The notes under the pieces: model-generated
Told to the model about the DNA's origin: nothing
Databases searched by the model: none
What the model saw: the letters and a program-made list of their open reading frames with translations, nothing else
Made by a program: the position numbers and the translations under genes
Shown: positions 7,821-16,083 of the stretch, piece after piece
Numbering within the stretch: the stretch's first letter is position 1
How the letters are laid out: each line of letters begins with the position of its first letter
Assembly: GCA_035626155.1 (NCBI GenBank)
Contig: DASPOF010000066.1
Location: 1-28,290 of the forward strand
Direction: 5' to 3'
DNA length: 28,290 nucleotides
Source of the DNA: DASPOF01 sp035626155
GTDB lineage: Bacteria > Desulfobacterota > Binatia > Binatales > Binataceae

Positions 7821-9023
7821 TTACAGGCTCTCGGCGGCGACCAGGCTCAGGATGTCGTTGCAGCCGTCCTCGATCATCGAGGCGCGCGCGTCGCGCATCA
7901 GCTTCTCGATCGGGTACTCGCGGCTCAGCCCGTTGCCCCCGAAGATCTGGAGCGCGCTGCTCGCCACCTCGAAGGCGGTGTTGGTCGACGTGACCTTGGA
8001 TGCGACCGCGAGCTCAAGTTTCGGCGGCGTGTTCGTCGAGTTGTAGAGCGTCACCTGCCGGTTGAGCGCCCGGGCGGCCTGGACTTTGCGGAACATCTCG
8101 AACAGGCGCAACCTCACGCTCTGGTGCTGGAAGATCGGCACGCCGCCCTGCACGCGATGCTTGGCGTAGTCGATTGCAAGGTCCAGCGCGGCCTGCGCGA
8201 CGCCGACGAAGGTGGTTCCCATTCCGCCGTTCGCGTTGCACAGGATCATCTCGGTTGCGAAGTCGTATCCATCCGGCGGGATCACCATGTAGTCGGCCGG
8301 GATGCGCACGTGATCGAAGAAGACCTCTCCCTGATTGAGCGCACGCTGCCCGATCTTGTTGAGCGGCTTTCCCTTCGACACGCCGGGCACATCGAGCGGA
8401 ACCAGGAACGCGGCGTTGGCGCGCTTGCCATCTCCCATATCGGCGGCGCAGAACAGCGCGCCCGCCTTCGCGATGGTTCCGCACGAGACCCAGGCCGACT
8501 TCTGTCCGTTGATGACGAAGGAGTCGCCCTCCTTGCGCGCGATGCAGTTGGGACGGCCCGCCGCCTGGACGGGCCGATCCTTCAGATAGTACATGAAGTC
8601 GCTGCCGTGGTCGGGCTCGGTGCCCAGCCAGCAGCCGATGCAATCGTCGGCGCCGAAGCGATCGATCAGCTCGGGCCTGCCTGACATCTGGGCCATCATC
8701 CGCGGGAAGGATGCGACGCCGAAGCTGATCGACAGCCCCGAATCGCCCCAACCGAGCTCCTCTCCGATGATGCATCGCAGCCGGGCCTGCTGCGCGGGCG
8801 TCAGGCGCGGGTCGGGAGCGCGCAAGTCTCCGAGGCCCAGCGTGCGATATTTCTCGAACACTTCCCAGAGGATGGAGTCCTTGGCGATGACGTCCTTCGG
8901 GTCGGCCATCGCATCGAGCTTGATGCCCGCCGGCCGCAGGACCTCTCTGGCGAACTTGTGAGCCGTCGCCTGAGCGGCTCGCTCGATATCAGTCAGATCC
9001 GCTTCGTACTCGATGTTCGGCAT
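7821..9023 (-). CDS. Acyl-CoA dehydrogenase family protein
   Basis: The 400-residue flavoprotein spans the complete acyl-CoA dehydrogenase fold: an N-terminal helical domain, a beta-domain with GCWLGTEPDHGSD and NGQKSAWVSCG, and a C-terminal helical domain with LQIFGGNGLSREYPIEKLMRD. Glu385 in the segment MIEDGCNDI aligns with the catalytic base of medium-chain enzymes. These enzymes oxidise acyl-CoA to enoyl-CoA and pass electrons to ETF; the substrate cannot be read from sequence. AGGAGA lies six bases before the ATG. It follows the nitroreductase gene after 18 bases, so the two form an operon. Confidence 0.93.
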   Translation of the reverse strand: MPNIEYEADLTDIERAAQATAHKFAREVLRPAGIKLDAMADPKDVIAKDSILWEVFEKYRTLGLGDLRAPDPRLTPAQQARLRCIIGEELGWGDSGLSISFGVASFPRMMAQMSGRPELIDRFGADDCIGCWLGTEPDHGSDFMYYLKDRPVQAAGRPNCIARKEGDSFVINGQKSAWVSCGTIAKAGALFCAADMGDGKRANAAFLVPLDVPGVSKGKPLNKIGQRALNQGEVFFDHVRIPADYMVIPPDGYDFATEMILCNANGGMGTTFVGVAQAALDLAIDYAKHRVQGGVPIFQHQSVRLRLFEMFRKVQAARALNRQVTLYNSTNTPPKLELAVASKVTSTNTAFEVASSALQIFGGNGLSREYPIEKLMRDARASMIEDGCNDILSLVAAESL

Positions 9024-9041
9024 AGCGTTCTCCTGAACAGG

Positions 9042-9869
9042 CTATGAGTTCCCTCCCGTCTGAAAGCCGGTAAGCTGCCGGTCTTCCTCGATCCCGAGCG
9101 CGCGCACGACCGCCTTCAGTTCCGCATCGCGCCACGCAACCGGAGCCGGCTGCTGGATCATATTGGCCTGCTTCATCTCTTCGACCGTCTGCGGATCCTG
9201 CTTCATCGGCTGGCCGTACTCCATCTCATAGAACAGGCTCTCGAACGGCGCCTTGACGGTCTGGCCGCCCGCAATCGTGGACTCGGCCGGATATCCCACC
9301 GACATGATGCAAACGATCGTGGCCGTGTCGGGCAGCTTCAGGAGCTTGTTGACCTTATCGAGCATCATCGGGCCGCTCATCAGGCAGGTCCCCAGCCCCT
9401 CGTCGTATGCGACCAGGGTGGCCTGCGCGACGGCCTGTCCGAGGTCCATGAAGGCGAGCGGCGACACCGCGGCCTGCTTCCACATCGCGGTGAAAACGGG
9501 TTTGAGAGACTTGTCGATCTGCCGCTTGGTCTCCTCCGCGTCGGAGCCCAGCCGTCTCATGTCGGCCAGACGCTTGACGTCGTTGATCCACTTGGTTCCC
9601 TCGTACGCGGCGGCGTCCGAGTACCACACGATGAAGCACGGCGCGGTCTGCATCTGCTGATAGCCAAGCGCGGGCGTGAGCGCCTTGAGCAGCTCGGGCG
9701 ACGCCTTGTCTCTCCAGATGATGATCGCGCGCGTGTTATTGACGTTGCCGACGCACGAGGCGCGCCGAGCCGCCTCGAGCATCTTCTGAATCTTCGCTCG
9801 CTCGACCGGCCGGAACGGCCAGTAAAAACGAATCGAACGCCGCCAACCAATGACTTCTTTCAGTTCCAC
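9042..9869 (-). CDS. Nitroreductase-family FMN oxidoreductase with C-terminal extension
   Basis: The 275-residue protein has the nitroreductase start ELKEVIGWRRSIRFYWPF (RRSIR at 10-14, FMN phosphate contact), a helical middle, AVAQATLVAYDEGLGTCLM for the FMN/dimer region, and IMSVGYPAES. About 60 extra residues at the C-terminus are beyond the usual fold. Family members reduce nitro groups, quinones or flavins with NAD(P)H, and some act on enones or in anaerobic aromatic metabolism. The pairing with an acyl-CoA dehydrogenase suggests a linked acyl substrate, but this is inference. The start is GTG at 9869 with AGGAGAGG just upstream. The promoter should lie in 9870-10046. Confidence 0.88.
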   Translation of the reverse strand: MELKEVIGWRRSIRFYWPFRPVERAKIQKMLEAARRASCVGNVNNTRAIIIWRDKASPELLKALTPALGYQQMQTAPCFIVWYSDAAAYEGTKWINDVKRLADMRRLGSDAEETKRQIDKSLKPVFTAMWKQAAVSPLAFMDLGQAVAQATLVAYDEGLGTCLMSGPMMLDKVNKLLKLPDTATIVCIMSVGYPAESTIAGGQTVKAPFESLFYEMEYGQPMKQDPQTVEEMKQANMIQQPAPVAWRDAELKAVVRALGIEEDRQLTGFQTGGNS

Positions 9870-10046
9870 GGTTCCTCTCCTTACATGGGTGTCGGGTGCG
9901 CCGGCGCGATCGCGGTAGCGCCTGCGTTCCCCGTCCGTTTCGTCCCGCGCGGGTTCGCCCCGGCCGTCGGGCTTCAGGCGTTCCTTTATCGCGCAGAAGG
10001 GCGTTTTCTGTCCAATGCTATTTTTTGATACCCGTACCGGTTTTGG

Positions 10047-11222
10047 CTATGGTGCGCCCCGCCGGGCTGCCGGGAGGGCCGATGCGGGTTGGCGGCTACG
10101 TAATATCCCGGACAGGACCGCCTGGCCGGTGTTTCCGACGAAGAGCAGCAGGGCCGCGACGTTGAGAAGCCCGCCCAACTCGAAAGCGGAATAGGAAGGC
10201 GCCAGGTCGCCGCCGATACGCAGCATGAGTGACGCGTGCAGGAGCGCGGAATGCGCGTAGAACCTGCCGTTGTAAGGGAGCGGCCGCTGCACGATGGCCG
10301 GGAAGATCACCGGCGCGTGCGCGAAAATCATCGAGAACACGAACCCGAGAAAGATCGTGTGCAGCATCACATCGTAATGGAACGTCGTCAGATCCCCGCC
10401 GAACCACATCCAGGCAATGCCGCCTGCGCCGAGCCAGAAATAACCGGCGAGCAGGTTGATCGCCATAAAGCGCGTCAGGCCGCGCTGCCTCACGGTTCGC
10501 CGGGCAAGATCGTATCGCAATAGCCAGAACGCTATTGCGAGCATCCCCAGCCCGGCGATGCGCATTCCCGGCGATGGAAATCGCAAACCGATCGTGAGGC
10601 CCGCCAACATCGCGCCTGCGCCAAACACGAAGAGCGCTCGATTCCGCTCTCCGGGGCCGGTGAGGCGGCTCAGCTCCAGCCGCTCGCCCGCGATCGTCAG
10701 CACCAGAAAACCGGTCCACCAGAAGAACATATCCATCATCGGTACGCCGGCGAGCCATAGGCAGTTGCCGACGAACCACGCAACCGCGCCGAGCGTCATC
10801 GTGATCGTGAACAGCGCGGTCTGGCGGTGAACGATCAGGGCAAAGATCCCGATAAGGCCGGCGCTTCCCAACGTGATGAGACCTGCTCCGATCGGGTCCG
10901 AAGCGCCGAGCATCAGCGCAATCGCACCCGTTCCGCTCAGCGCCGGCGCCGCGTACTCCCACCATTCACCGAGCGCCACCGCGCGTTCGAGGCTGATCAG
11001 GGTGCCGAGGAAGCCGCATACCATCAGCGGCCCGTGCGGCAGATAGAATCGGGCCTTGATTACCGGAAGATCAAATCCGAGCCGCAGAAGCCCGGCCCAC
11101 AACGCCATCAGGAGCGCGACCATCGACATCGCAAGCACCGGCAGGCGCGCATACCTCAGTCTGGTACGCACGGCCGGATGTGTATCGCTCGCGCTGGCGG
11201 TCACTGGCGCTTCCGGTTTCAC
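10047..11222 (-). CDS. Polytopic membrane protein A of the NO-response island (NnrS/heme-copper-like)
   Basis: The 391-residue protein is almost all hydrophobic, with about 12 predicted helices. Histidines are placed inside or at ends of helices: LPHGPLMVCGFLGTLISLER, FHYDVMLHTIFLGFVFSM and IFAHAPVIFPAIV. This layout recalls NnrS and heme-copper oxidase subunit I relatives, which bind heme through intramembrane histidines and are linked to NO metabolism. I cannot fix the exact family. It starts with a GTG at 11222, 24 bases after the cupin stop, and is the last gene of the operon headed by hemerythrin-DUF2249. A role in NO or electron handling is inferred from context. Confidence 0.6.
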   Translation of the reverse strand: MKPEAPVTASASDTHPAVRTRLRYARLPVLAMSMVALLMALWAGLLRLGFDLPVIKARFYLPHGPLMVCGFLGTLISLERAVALGEWWEYAAPALSGTGAIALMLGASDPIGAGLITLGSAGLIGIFALIVHRQTALFTITMTLGAVAWFVGNCLWLAGVPMMDMFFWWTGFLVLTIAGERLELSRLTGPGERNRALFVFGAGAMLAGLTIGLRFPSPGMRIAGLGMLAIAFWLLRYDLARRTVRQRGLTRFMAINLLAGYFWLGAGGIAWMWFGGDLTTFHYDVMLHTIFLGFVFSMIFAHAPVIFPAIVQRPLPYNGRFYAHSALLHASLMLRIGGDLAPSYSAFELGGLLNVAALLLFVGNTGQAVLSGILRSRQPASALPAARRGAP

Positions 11223-11246
11223 CGGCCGCTCAATCGCTCGGCCGGC

Positions 11247-11621
11247 TCATGCGATTGCTGTGGTCAACAGAACGACGCTTTCCTCGAGGGCCTCCAGGTC
11301 ATGAACAACCTCGCGGTCAAGTGCCGCGATGTCCCCGCTCGAAAGCTCGACCTGCTGGCCGCGGGCTCGCAAGCGGACGCAACCGGAGAAAACCTGTACG
11401 GCGATCGGTCCCTTGGTATGATGTTCGGCCAGCCGCGCGTCTTTTTTGAGGACCATCAATACAATATTGAGCGCATCGTTCTTAACGAGGCTCGCGGCCA
11501 ACCGATTTTCCGACGCCCACTCTCCTTTCGCCTTCAGCCGCGCGACCTCATCCGCAAGCTTAAGCGATAGCATCCCACCTTGAGATGGACGCAGGGCTTG
11601 TCTCCTGCTGGACTCCTTCAT
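11247..11621 (-). CDS. Small cupin-domain protein
   Basis: The 124-residue product has one cupin barrel: NIVLMVLKKDARLAEHHTKG for motif 1, then VQVFSGCVRLRARGQQVELS, then SGDIAALDREVVHDLEALEE for motif 2. The two histidines of motif 1 and the one in VVHDL could bind a metal. Such cupins often sit beside hemerythrin/DUF2249 genes in NO- or redox-stress clusters; the substrate is unknown. The ATG at 11621 is chosen for family length; an ATG at 11573, preceded by AAGG, would give a shorter 108-residue form. It lies between hemerythrin-DUF2249 and polytopic protein A. Confidence 0.8.
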   Translation of the reverse strand: MKESSRRQALRPSQGGMLSLKLADEVARLKAKGEWASENRLAASLVKNDALNIVLMVLKKDARLAEHHTKGPIAVQVFSGCVRLRARGQQVELSSGDIAALDREVVHDLEALEESVVLLTTAIA

Positions 11622-11750
11622 ATTCGGATCACTCTGGTTGCGTTCCAGTGTGGCTCGATCCACCCGGAAGATTCTCGCGGCTCCGGCGTTCCAAAGCTAG
11701 CCGATTCGCCTCTCTCGAGGGGAACGATCGCGTCCGCCGGATCCCGTTTT

Positions 11751-12464
11751 TCAGGCGACTTTTCCGATACGGACGCGCCAGGTCTCCGGTCCCTGCTCGA
11801 GGTAGTCCCACGAGAACCGTCCTCTCCATTCGGCCTCGAGCTGGTAGTAGAGCGGTTTGGGGTCGTGGTCGTTTACGAGAATGAACGCCTTGCCCGGGCC
11901 GAGCCTCTCGAGAGTCGCGAAGATGAGCGGATGGCGCTCGCGCGGCGGCATATCGCGCACGTCGACGATCTTTTCCGCGGCCCTGCTTGCCTCCTCCGTG
12001 AAGGTCTCGTGCACGCGGCCCAACAGGGCCTGTTGATCGGCGGGCGCCATGTGCCTGTCGAAGAGCGGCAAATAGACGCGCTCCTCTTTCGCCAGATGCA
12101 GCTTCACGATCGCTTCGAGTTCCACGGCGAGCTGCCGCAGCAGAGCGCCGGAGGCCGCTTCATTCTCCTTTTTTCCAGGAGCGCGCGCATCGTTGATGCG
12201 CTCGATGCGCCTGGCGTATTCGGCGATGAATTCGTGATCGACCGACATCGTGGCGGTCGCTCGTCCGTGCTCTTTGACCAGCGTATCGACCGCCGGATAG
12301 AGGTGCCGTTCCTCGCTGCGGGCGTGAGGCAGCAGCTCACGCTTGAGAAATGCCAGCAAGCCGCTGGCGTCGGCGCTACCTTTAACGAGCGCCTCGACGT
12401 GTGCTCGCAACGCGTCCTGCAGCTTTGCATGATGTGCGTGGATCGCTTCGGTCAGTGTGCTCAT
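11751..12464 (-). CDS. Hemerythrin-DUF2249 two-domain protein
   Basis: The 237-residue protein carries a hemerythrin HHE domain (about 1-145) and then a DUF2249 domain (about 163-237). Candidate di-iron ligands are the HAHH run at residues 9-12, His47 and Glu51/52 in LPHARSEERHLYP, His77 in VDHEF, and His123/Glu127-128 in KLHLAKEERVYLP. The DUF2249 part shows VDVRDMPPRERHP, FILVNDHDPKPL and WRVRI. Hemerythrin-type proteins bind O2 or NO or repair Fe-S clusters; DUF2249 often accompanies them in denitrification loci. An AGGA is eight bases before the ATG, and an NsrR-type operator lies 65-87 bases upstream. Head gene of the hemerythrin-cupin-membrane protein operon. Confidence 0.92.
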   Translation of the reverse strand: MSTLTEAIHAHHAKLQDALRAHVEALVKGSADASGLLAFLKRELLPHARSEERHLYPAVDTLVKEHGRATATMSVDHEFIAEYARRIERINDARAPGKKENEAASGALLRQLAVELEAIVKLHLAKEERVYLPLFDRHMAPADQQALLGRVHETFTEEASRAAEKIVDVRDMPPRERHPLIFATLERLGPGKAFILVNDHDPKPLYYQLEAEWRGRFSWDYLEQGPETWRVRIGKVA

Positions 12465-12528
12465 TATCGTTTCCTCGCTTCTCCTGCCGCTTCGTTCCGT
12501 TCACTCGCGCCAGTCAAGCGCCGGGCTT

Positions 12529-12551
12529 AAGATGTATTTACAATACAGCTT
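12529..12551. promoter_or_regulatory. NsrR-type operator upstream of the hemerythrin operon
   Basis: The left arm AAGATGTATTT (12529-12539) and right arm CAATACAGCTT (12541-12551) flank a single central base. The right arm reads AAGCTGTATTG on the other strand, 9 of 11 positions matching the left. This is the 11-1-11 layout and sequence known for NsrR sites (AAGATGCATTT arms). The predicted regulator is encoded 1.5 kb away at 14016-14501. Confidence 0.75.
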
Positions 12552-12623
12552 TCGCCGCCTGTCAAGAGATGGTCATTCAGGCCATCGCCGCGAGCGCCTC
12601 TCGATCGAGCGTGCCGAGGCGGC

Positions 12624-13976
12624 TCAGCCCAGCACGCGCAAGGGGTTGCGCGCGCTGGCGGGCAGCGACTTCCGGTAGGCGAAGCTCAATCCCCAGATCG
12701 TTGCGCAGGCGTAAAGCGACGTACCGGCAGCGAGCGGAAAAGATCCGCAGAGCGCCAGCCGTGGCGATGCGAGCAGGAACGCGGCCACGATGAGTCCGAC
12801 GCCAATATTGTAGAGGGCGAAAACGAATCGATGCACCCGCGGAACGGACAGCTCCGCGATCGTGACCGCGGGCCAATCCCGCGCGAACCGCACGCGGCTT
12901 ACGAATCCCGGGAAAAGCTGCGATGACATCCCGATGATGAAGTTGATAATCCAGCCGAGCAGTGCGGCCGCGCCGAGCGCGCCGGTCAATGCCGCGCCAT
13001 CACCCGGCCAACCGCCGTTCCACGCTGCCGCCACGCCAAGCGCTATCGTAACCACAAGCCATGCCGCTCCCGCCTGGGCGTGCCGCAATCCCCAATCGAT
13101 TTTCAACCGCCGCGACCGAATCAGGTGCAGCAGCACGAGCAGGTAAGCGATCAGCGAGAGGCCGGCCGCCGCGCCCCACAGAGCCGCGCCGGCGCCGCCG
13201 AAAAGCAAAGTCGTTCCCAGCCCGGCAACCGAGAGCGCCAGCGCCCAGATTTGCCACAGCGCAGCGCGCGGCAGTTTTGCGGTCGGGAGCACGAAGGCCG
13301 GGATGAATCGATATGACGCGGCGCAGATCGTCAGCGTTACCCAGCCGATCGCGGCAAACGCCACGTGCGCATCAAGCATTCGCAGCAGGCCGGTCCATAC
13401 GAAGCCGTAAGTCTCCCCGAGCCCCATCAGGAGACCAAGCGTGGCCGCGCATAGCAGGTAGCAGATTGAGAGGAACATCCCGGTTTCGGCTACTCCCTTG
13501 CCCAATTCCGGCCACAGGATCGGCAACAGGCAGAGCGCGAAACCCACAATGGACAGCAGGACGACCGCCGCCGACCACCAAAGGCCGCCCCACTCGCCGA
13601 TCGCAAAGTGGGCAATCATTCCGATCGCGCCAACCGCGAAGAGCGCCAGTTGCGGATAAGCGAGCCGTGGAAATCGAATCGGGCGATGGACCAATGCGGG
13701 CACATAACGATACATCACGCCCATCATCACGGCCGTGATCACACCCAGCGTCAGCGTGTGCACGAGCGCCAGCACCGTCGGCTGAAAGAAGAATCGAACC
13801 GCGGCCGGCATCACCGCCGGCGCGGCGATACCTGCACCGGCCAGAGACAATACGCCAATCGCAAAAAAGTAGATTGGCAGCCGTACCAGTGATGGCGGAA
13901 TTACCTGCGCATAGGGGGATCGATCATGCTCGGAAGGATCGACCCTTTCCGCCGCGCCGGGATGTGATGGCTCCAT
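12624..13976 (-). CDS. Polytopic membrane protein B of the NO-response island (heme-copper oxidase I-like)
   Basis: The 450-residue protein has about 12 membrane helices. Key helices carry histidines in patterns like those of heme-copper oxidase subunit I relatives: ALVHTLTLGVITAVMMGVMY, LDAHVAFAAIGWVTLTICAA and the short INFIIGMSSQLFPGF. No CuB/FeB three-histidine set is evident, so it is unlikely to be a full oxidase or NO reductase. A heme-binding, NO-linked membrane protein is my best guess. The ATG at 13976 is chosen over an adjacent GTG at 13979; neither has a clear ribosome site. It follows the Rrf2 regulator after 39 bases and is the end of the DUF488-regulator operon. Confidence 0.6.
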   Translation of the reverse strand: MEPSHPGAAERVDPSEHDRSPYAQVIPPSLVRLPIYFFAIGVLSLAGAGIAAPAVMPAAVRFFFQPTVLALVHTLTLGVITAVMMGVMYRYVPALVHRPIRFPRLAYPQLALFAVGAIGMIAHFAIGEWGGLWWSAAVVLLSIVGFALCLLPILWPELGKGVAETGMFLSICYLLCAATLGLLMGLGETYGFVWTGLLRMLDAHVAFAAIGWVTLTICAASYRFIPAFVLPTAKLPRAALWQIWALALSVAGLGTTLLFGGAGAALWGAAAGLSLIAYLLVLLHLIRSRRLKIDWGLRHAQAGAAWLVVTIALGVAAAWNGGWPGDGAALTGALGAAALLGWIINFIIGMSSQLFPGFVSRVRFARDWPAVTIAELSVPRVHRFVFALYNIGVGLIVAAFLLASPRLALCGSFPLAAGTSLYACATIWGLSFAYRKSLPASARNPLRVLG

Positions 13977-14015
13977 CACGCGAATGCTTATGCCGGCCGA
14001 TGACTCTTCTATCGC

Positions 14016-14501
14016 TTACGTCGTGGCCAGCGGCCGGCTGATCTTTCGCGCGCCGCGCTTGCGAGGGCTCGCGGGAGCCAGCAGGCGGCGCGCCAGATGC
14101 CTGCGGCGCTCGAGAATGTCCGCGAGAGTGTAACGGTTGAGCACCTCGATGAACGCCCGGAAGGCTTCATCGAGCATGCCGGGCAATATGCATGCGCCGG
14201 CGATCGCGCACCAATGGCCGGGCCGAAAGCACTCGACCGGCTTGAATGGTCCTTCCATATACCCGACCACCGCGCCGATGACGATTTCCTTCGGATCCTT
14301 CGCGAGCGTGAGTCCCCCGCCCCTGCCTCGATAGGTCCGTACGAATCCGCCCTGCGCGAGCCCGTGCACCACCTTCATCAGATGGTTCTCGGAAATCCCG
14401 TAATGGTCCGCGATTTCGGATATCAGGCACAACTTGTTTTCGTGCAGGCCCGCGTAAACCAGAACTCTCAGCGCGTAATCCGTATAGTACGTCAGTTCCA
14501 T
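14016..14501 (-). CDS. nsrR: Rrf2-family NO-sensing repressor, NsrR-like
   Basis: The 161-residue protein begins MELTYYTDYALRVLVYAGLH and contains a winged helix-turn-helix (ISEIADHYGISENHLMKVVH, 27-46) and a wing with YRGRGGGLTLA. Cys91, Cys98 and Cys104 (spacing C-x6-C-x5-C) sit where NsrR holds its Fe-S cluster. NsrR represses NO-detoxification genes until NO damages the cluster. The C-terminus carries a basic tail of about 25 residues (RRHLARRLLAPASPRKRGAR). GGAGG lies five bases before the ATG, and the start overlaps the DUF488 stop by 10 bases. Neighbouring norCB, hemerythrins and NsrR-like sites support this role over other Rrf2 members. Confidence 0.87.
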   Translation of the reverse strand: MELTYYTDYALRVLVYAGLHENKLCLISEIADHYGISENHLMKVVHGLAQGGFVRTYRGRGGGLTLAKDPKEIVIGAVVGYMEGPFKPVECFRPGHWCAIAGACILPGMLDEAFRAFIEVLNRYTLADILERRRHLARRLLAPASPRKRGARKISRPLATT

Positions 14502-14893
14502 TCGGACCTCCGCGGCTCATTCGTCTCCTGGCTTCCGATGCGTGTCATTCGTTCAAGCACCTCCCGCAGCACCACCGCCTGGTTGTGGGTTTCATCTTTG
14601 GCTCCGAACACGAGGGTAAGAGTGCCTTTCTCCGCGATCTCGGCCAACTCCTTCAGCATGCGCCGCATCTCCGCCGACCTAAGCTCCGCACGGTAGCGCT
14701 TGCGAAACTCCTCCCATCGCGCGGGATCGTGACCGAAGAACTCGCGAAGCCGATCGCTCGGTCCGAGCTCTTTCATCCATTGGCGCACTCGCACTGCCTC
14801 TTTCGTCATCCCGCGCGGCCACACGCGATCGACCAGCACCCGCACTCCGTCGCCGGCGGACGGCGGTTCATAAACGCGCTTTAACTTTATCAT
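14492..14893 (-). CDS. DUF488 family protein
   Basis: The 133-residue protein shows the DUF488 signature: IKLKRVYEPPSAGDGVRVLV, DRVWPRGMTKEAVRV, then LGPSDRLREFFGHDPARWEE and FRKRYRAEL, ending in TLVFGAKDETHNQAVVL. The family is widespread, cytoplasmic and of unknown biochemistry; it often appears with stress or redox genes. The ATG at 14893 begins the conserved domain. The longer open frame to 15244 is poor text and contains the intergenic operator. Its stop overlaps the start of the NsrR-like gene by 10 bases, so expression is likely coupled, which makes it a candidate partner in the NO response. Confidence 0.9.
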   Translation of the reverse strand: MIKLKRVYEPPSAGDGVRVLVDRVWPRGMTKEAVRVRQWMKELGPSDRLREFFGHDPARWEEFRKRYRAELRSAEMRRMLKELAEIAEKGTLTLVFGAKDETHNQAVVLREVLERMTRIGSQETNEPRRSEWN

Positions 14894-15270
14894 GGCCGCC
14901 GTCTTCCATCTCGTCTCGCCGCGCAGCCGGCGTCGCGGGCCCGGCGGGCGCGGCAGTGTGAACGATCCCCGCAAGCGCCCGCATCGATTCAACCATCCGC
15001 CCGCGCCCGCGAGACCTCGCGCGCGGCTTGCGTTCTTTCCTCTAAAGATGTATTTATAATGCCGCAAATCGAGAGGCAAGCGAACTCTCCGCAGCCGAAG
15101 CATCGAGAAAAACCGCATCACCAGCACCGGCGCAGGTTCCAAGGAGAGCGCCCGCCCCTTGGCCAGGTTCAAAAGATGTACGGCCAGTACCATTATCGCG
15201 GCGAAGCCCGGACTGGCGCCGCCATCCGCCAACCGCGCTCGCATAAACCGTGAATCGGAGGAGAATCGCG
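14894..15270. other. Divergent regulatory region between the regulator operon and the nor operon
   Basis: These 377 bases separate DUF488 (-) and DUF2249-hemerythrin (+). They hold a degenerate NsrR-type site at 15045-15067 and an AAGATGTA half-site at 15173-15180. A GGAGGAGA ribosome site (15257-15264) precedes the ATG at 15271. Short frames here show no family features and I see no gene. Confidence 0.5.
15045..15067. promoter_or_regulatory. Degenerate NsrR-type operator in the divergent nor/regulator region
   Basis: The left half AAGATGTATTT (15045-15055) is identical to the left half of the site at 12529. The right half, TAATGCCGCAA (15057-15067), keeps only the GCATT core on the opposite strand. 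It could control both the DUF488-nsrR operon and the hemerythrin-norCB operon. Half-site identity over 11 bases makes chance unlikely, but the weak right arm lowers confidence. Confidence 0.55.
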
Positions 15271-16008
15271 ATGAATTCGGAAATCGAGATCGAAGTCACG
15301 GACCTTTCCGCGCCCGACCAGCGCGAGAGGGTTTTCTCCGCCGTTGAGCGGCTTCCCGCGGGGCAAACGCTGGAACTTCTCCTGAGAGCCGGCGCAGGAG
15401 CGCCGCGCCTGCTCGCCGGGCTTCACGAACGCTACGGACAGTCCTTCGATTGGTTTCCGGTAAACAACACCGCCGACGGGCTGCGGGCGCTAATCGCCAA
15501 ACGCACCGCCGAGCCGCGTTCGATCACCGGCTTCCTGGGCGCGGACCATCATCGGTTGAACGAGTACTGGGATGAGTTCCTGCGGGCGGCGGCCGCCTGC
15601 GAGGTCGACTACGATGCCTTGTTTACCAGGCGTGAGGGCCAACGATTTTCGGCCACCGACCGCCTTTCGCAATTCATCTTCGGGCTGCGCCGTCACATCC
15701 GGATGGAAGAGGATTGCCTGTTCCCGCTCTTCGAGGGCCGATCGCACATTCCCGCGGGTTCCGGACCGACGGCTGTGATGCGCGCAGAGCATCAGGAGAT
15801 CCAGGCAATCCTGGGCACGATGGAAACGCTTCTCCGCGCAGGTGACTGCGCGACGGTCGTCCAGACCATCGAGGGTCTACCGGTGCACCCCTCCGCCCTG
15901 ATGCAGAGCCATGACGCGAAGGAGGAGGGCGTGCTGTACCCAATGGCGGACCGTCTATTTTCGCAAGCGGACAAGGACACACTCTGCATGCGGATGCAGG
16001 CTCTCTGA
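15271..16008 (+). CDS. DUF2249-hemerythrin two-domain protein (reverse domain order)
   Basis: The 245-residue product has DUF2249 first (about 4-77: EIEVTDLSAPDQRERVFSAV, then FDWFPVNNTADG) and a hemerythrin HHE domain second (about 85-240). Candidate iron ligands are HH in ADHHRLNEYW, H and E in RRHIRMEEDCLFPLFE, H in RAEHQEIQ, and H and E in QSHDAKEEGVLYPM. It is the mirror arrangement of the protein at 11751-12464. The likely role is NO or O2 binding or iron-centre repair near NorCB in the cytoplasm. GGAGGAGA lies six bases before the ATG. Seventy-five bases separate it from norC with no obvious promoter, so it probably heads the nor operon. Confidence 0.88.
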   Translation: MNSEIEIEVTDLSAPDQRERVFSAVERLPAGQTLELLLRAGAGAPRLLAGLHERYGQSFDWFPVNNTADGLRALIAKRTAEPRSITGFLGADHHRLNEYWDEFLRAAAACEVDYDALFTRREGQRFSATDRLSQFIFGLRRHIRMEEDCLFPLFEGRSHIPAGSGPTAVMRAEHQEIQAILGTMETLLRAGDCATVVQTIEGLPVHPSALMQSHDAKEEGVLYPMADRLFSQADKDTLCMRMQAL

Positions 16009-16083
16009 GTGAGCGCGGACCTCGAGCAGGCCCCCTTCGCTCTCGGACGGCAATAGCAAGTATCCGAAAGGCGCGAGCGCAAT

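Noticed and set aside
9896..10165. Plus-strand frame between nitroreductase and membrane protein A
   Set aside because: Arg/Pro/Gly-rich text typical of off-frame GC-rich DNA, overlapping the end of the membrane protein gene.
15173..15190. Possible third NsrR-type site starting AAGATGTAC
   Set aside because: Only a half-site; the other half does not match the inverted repeat.
14894..15244. Extended DUF488 reading frame
   Set aside because: The extra text is arginine-rich and contains the NsrR-like site; the family domain starts at the ATG at 14893.
15059..15253. Plus-strand 64-codon frame before the hemerythrin gene
   Set aside because: Low-complexity Gln/Arg/His text, no ribosome site, and it overlaps the operator.
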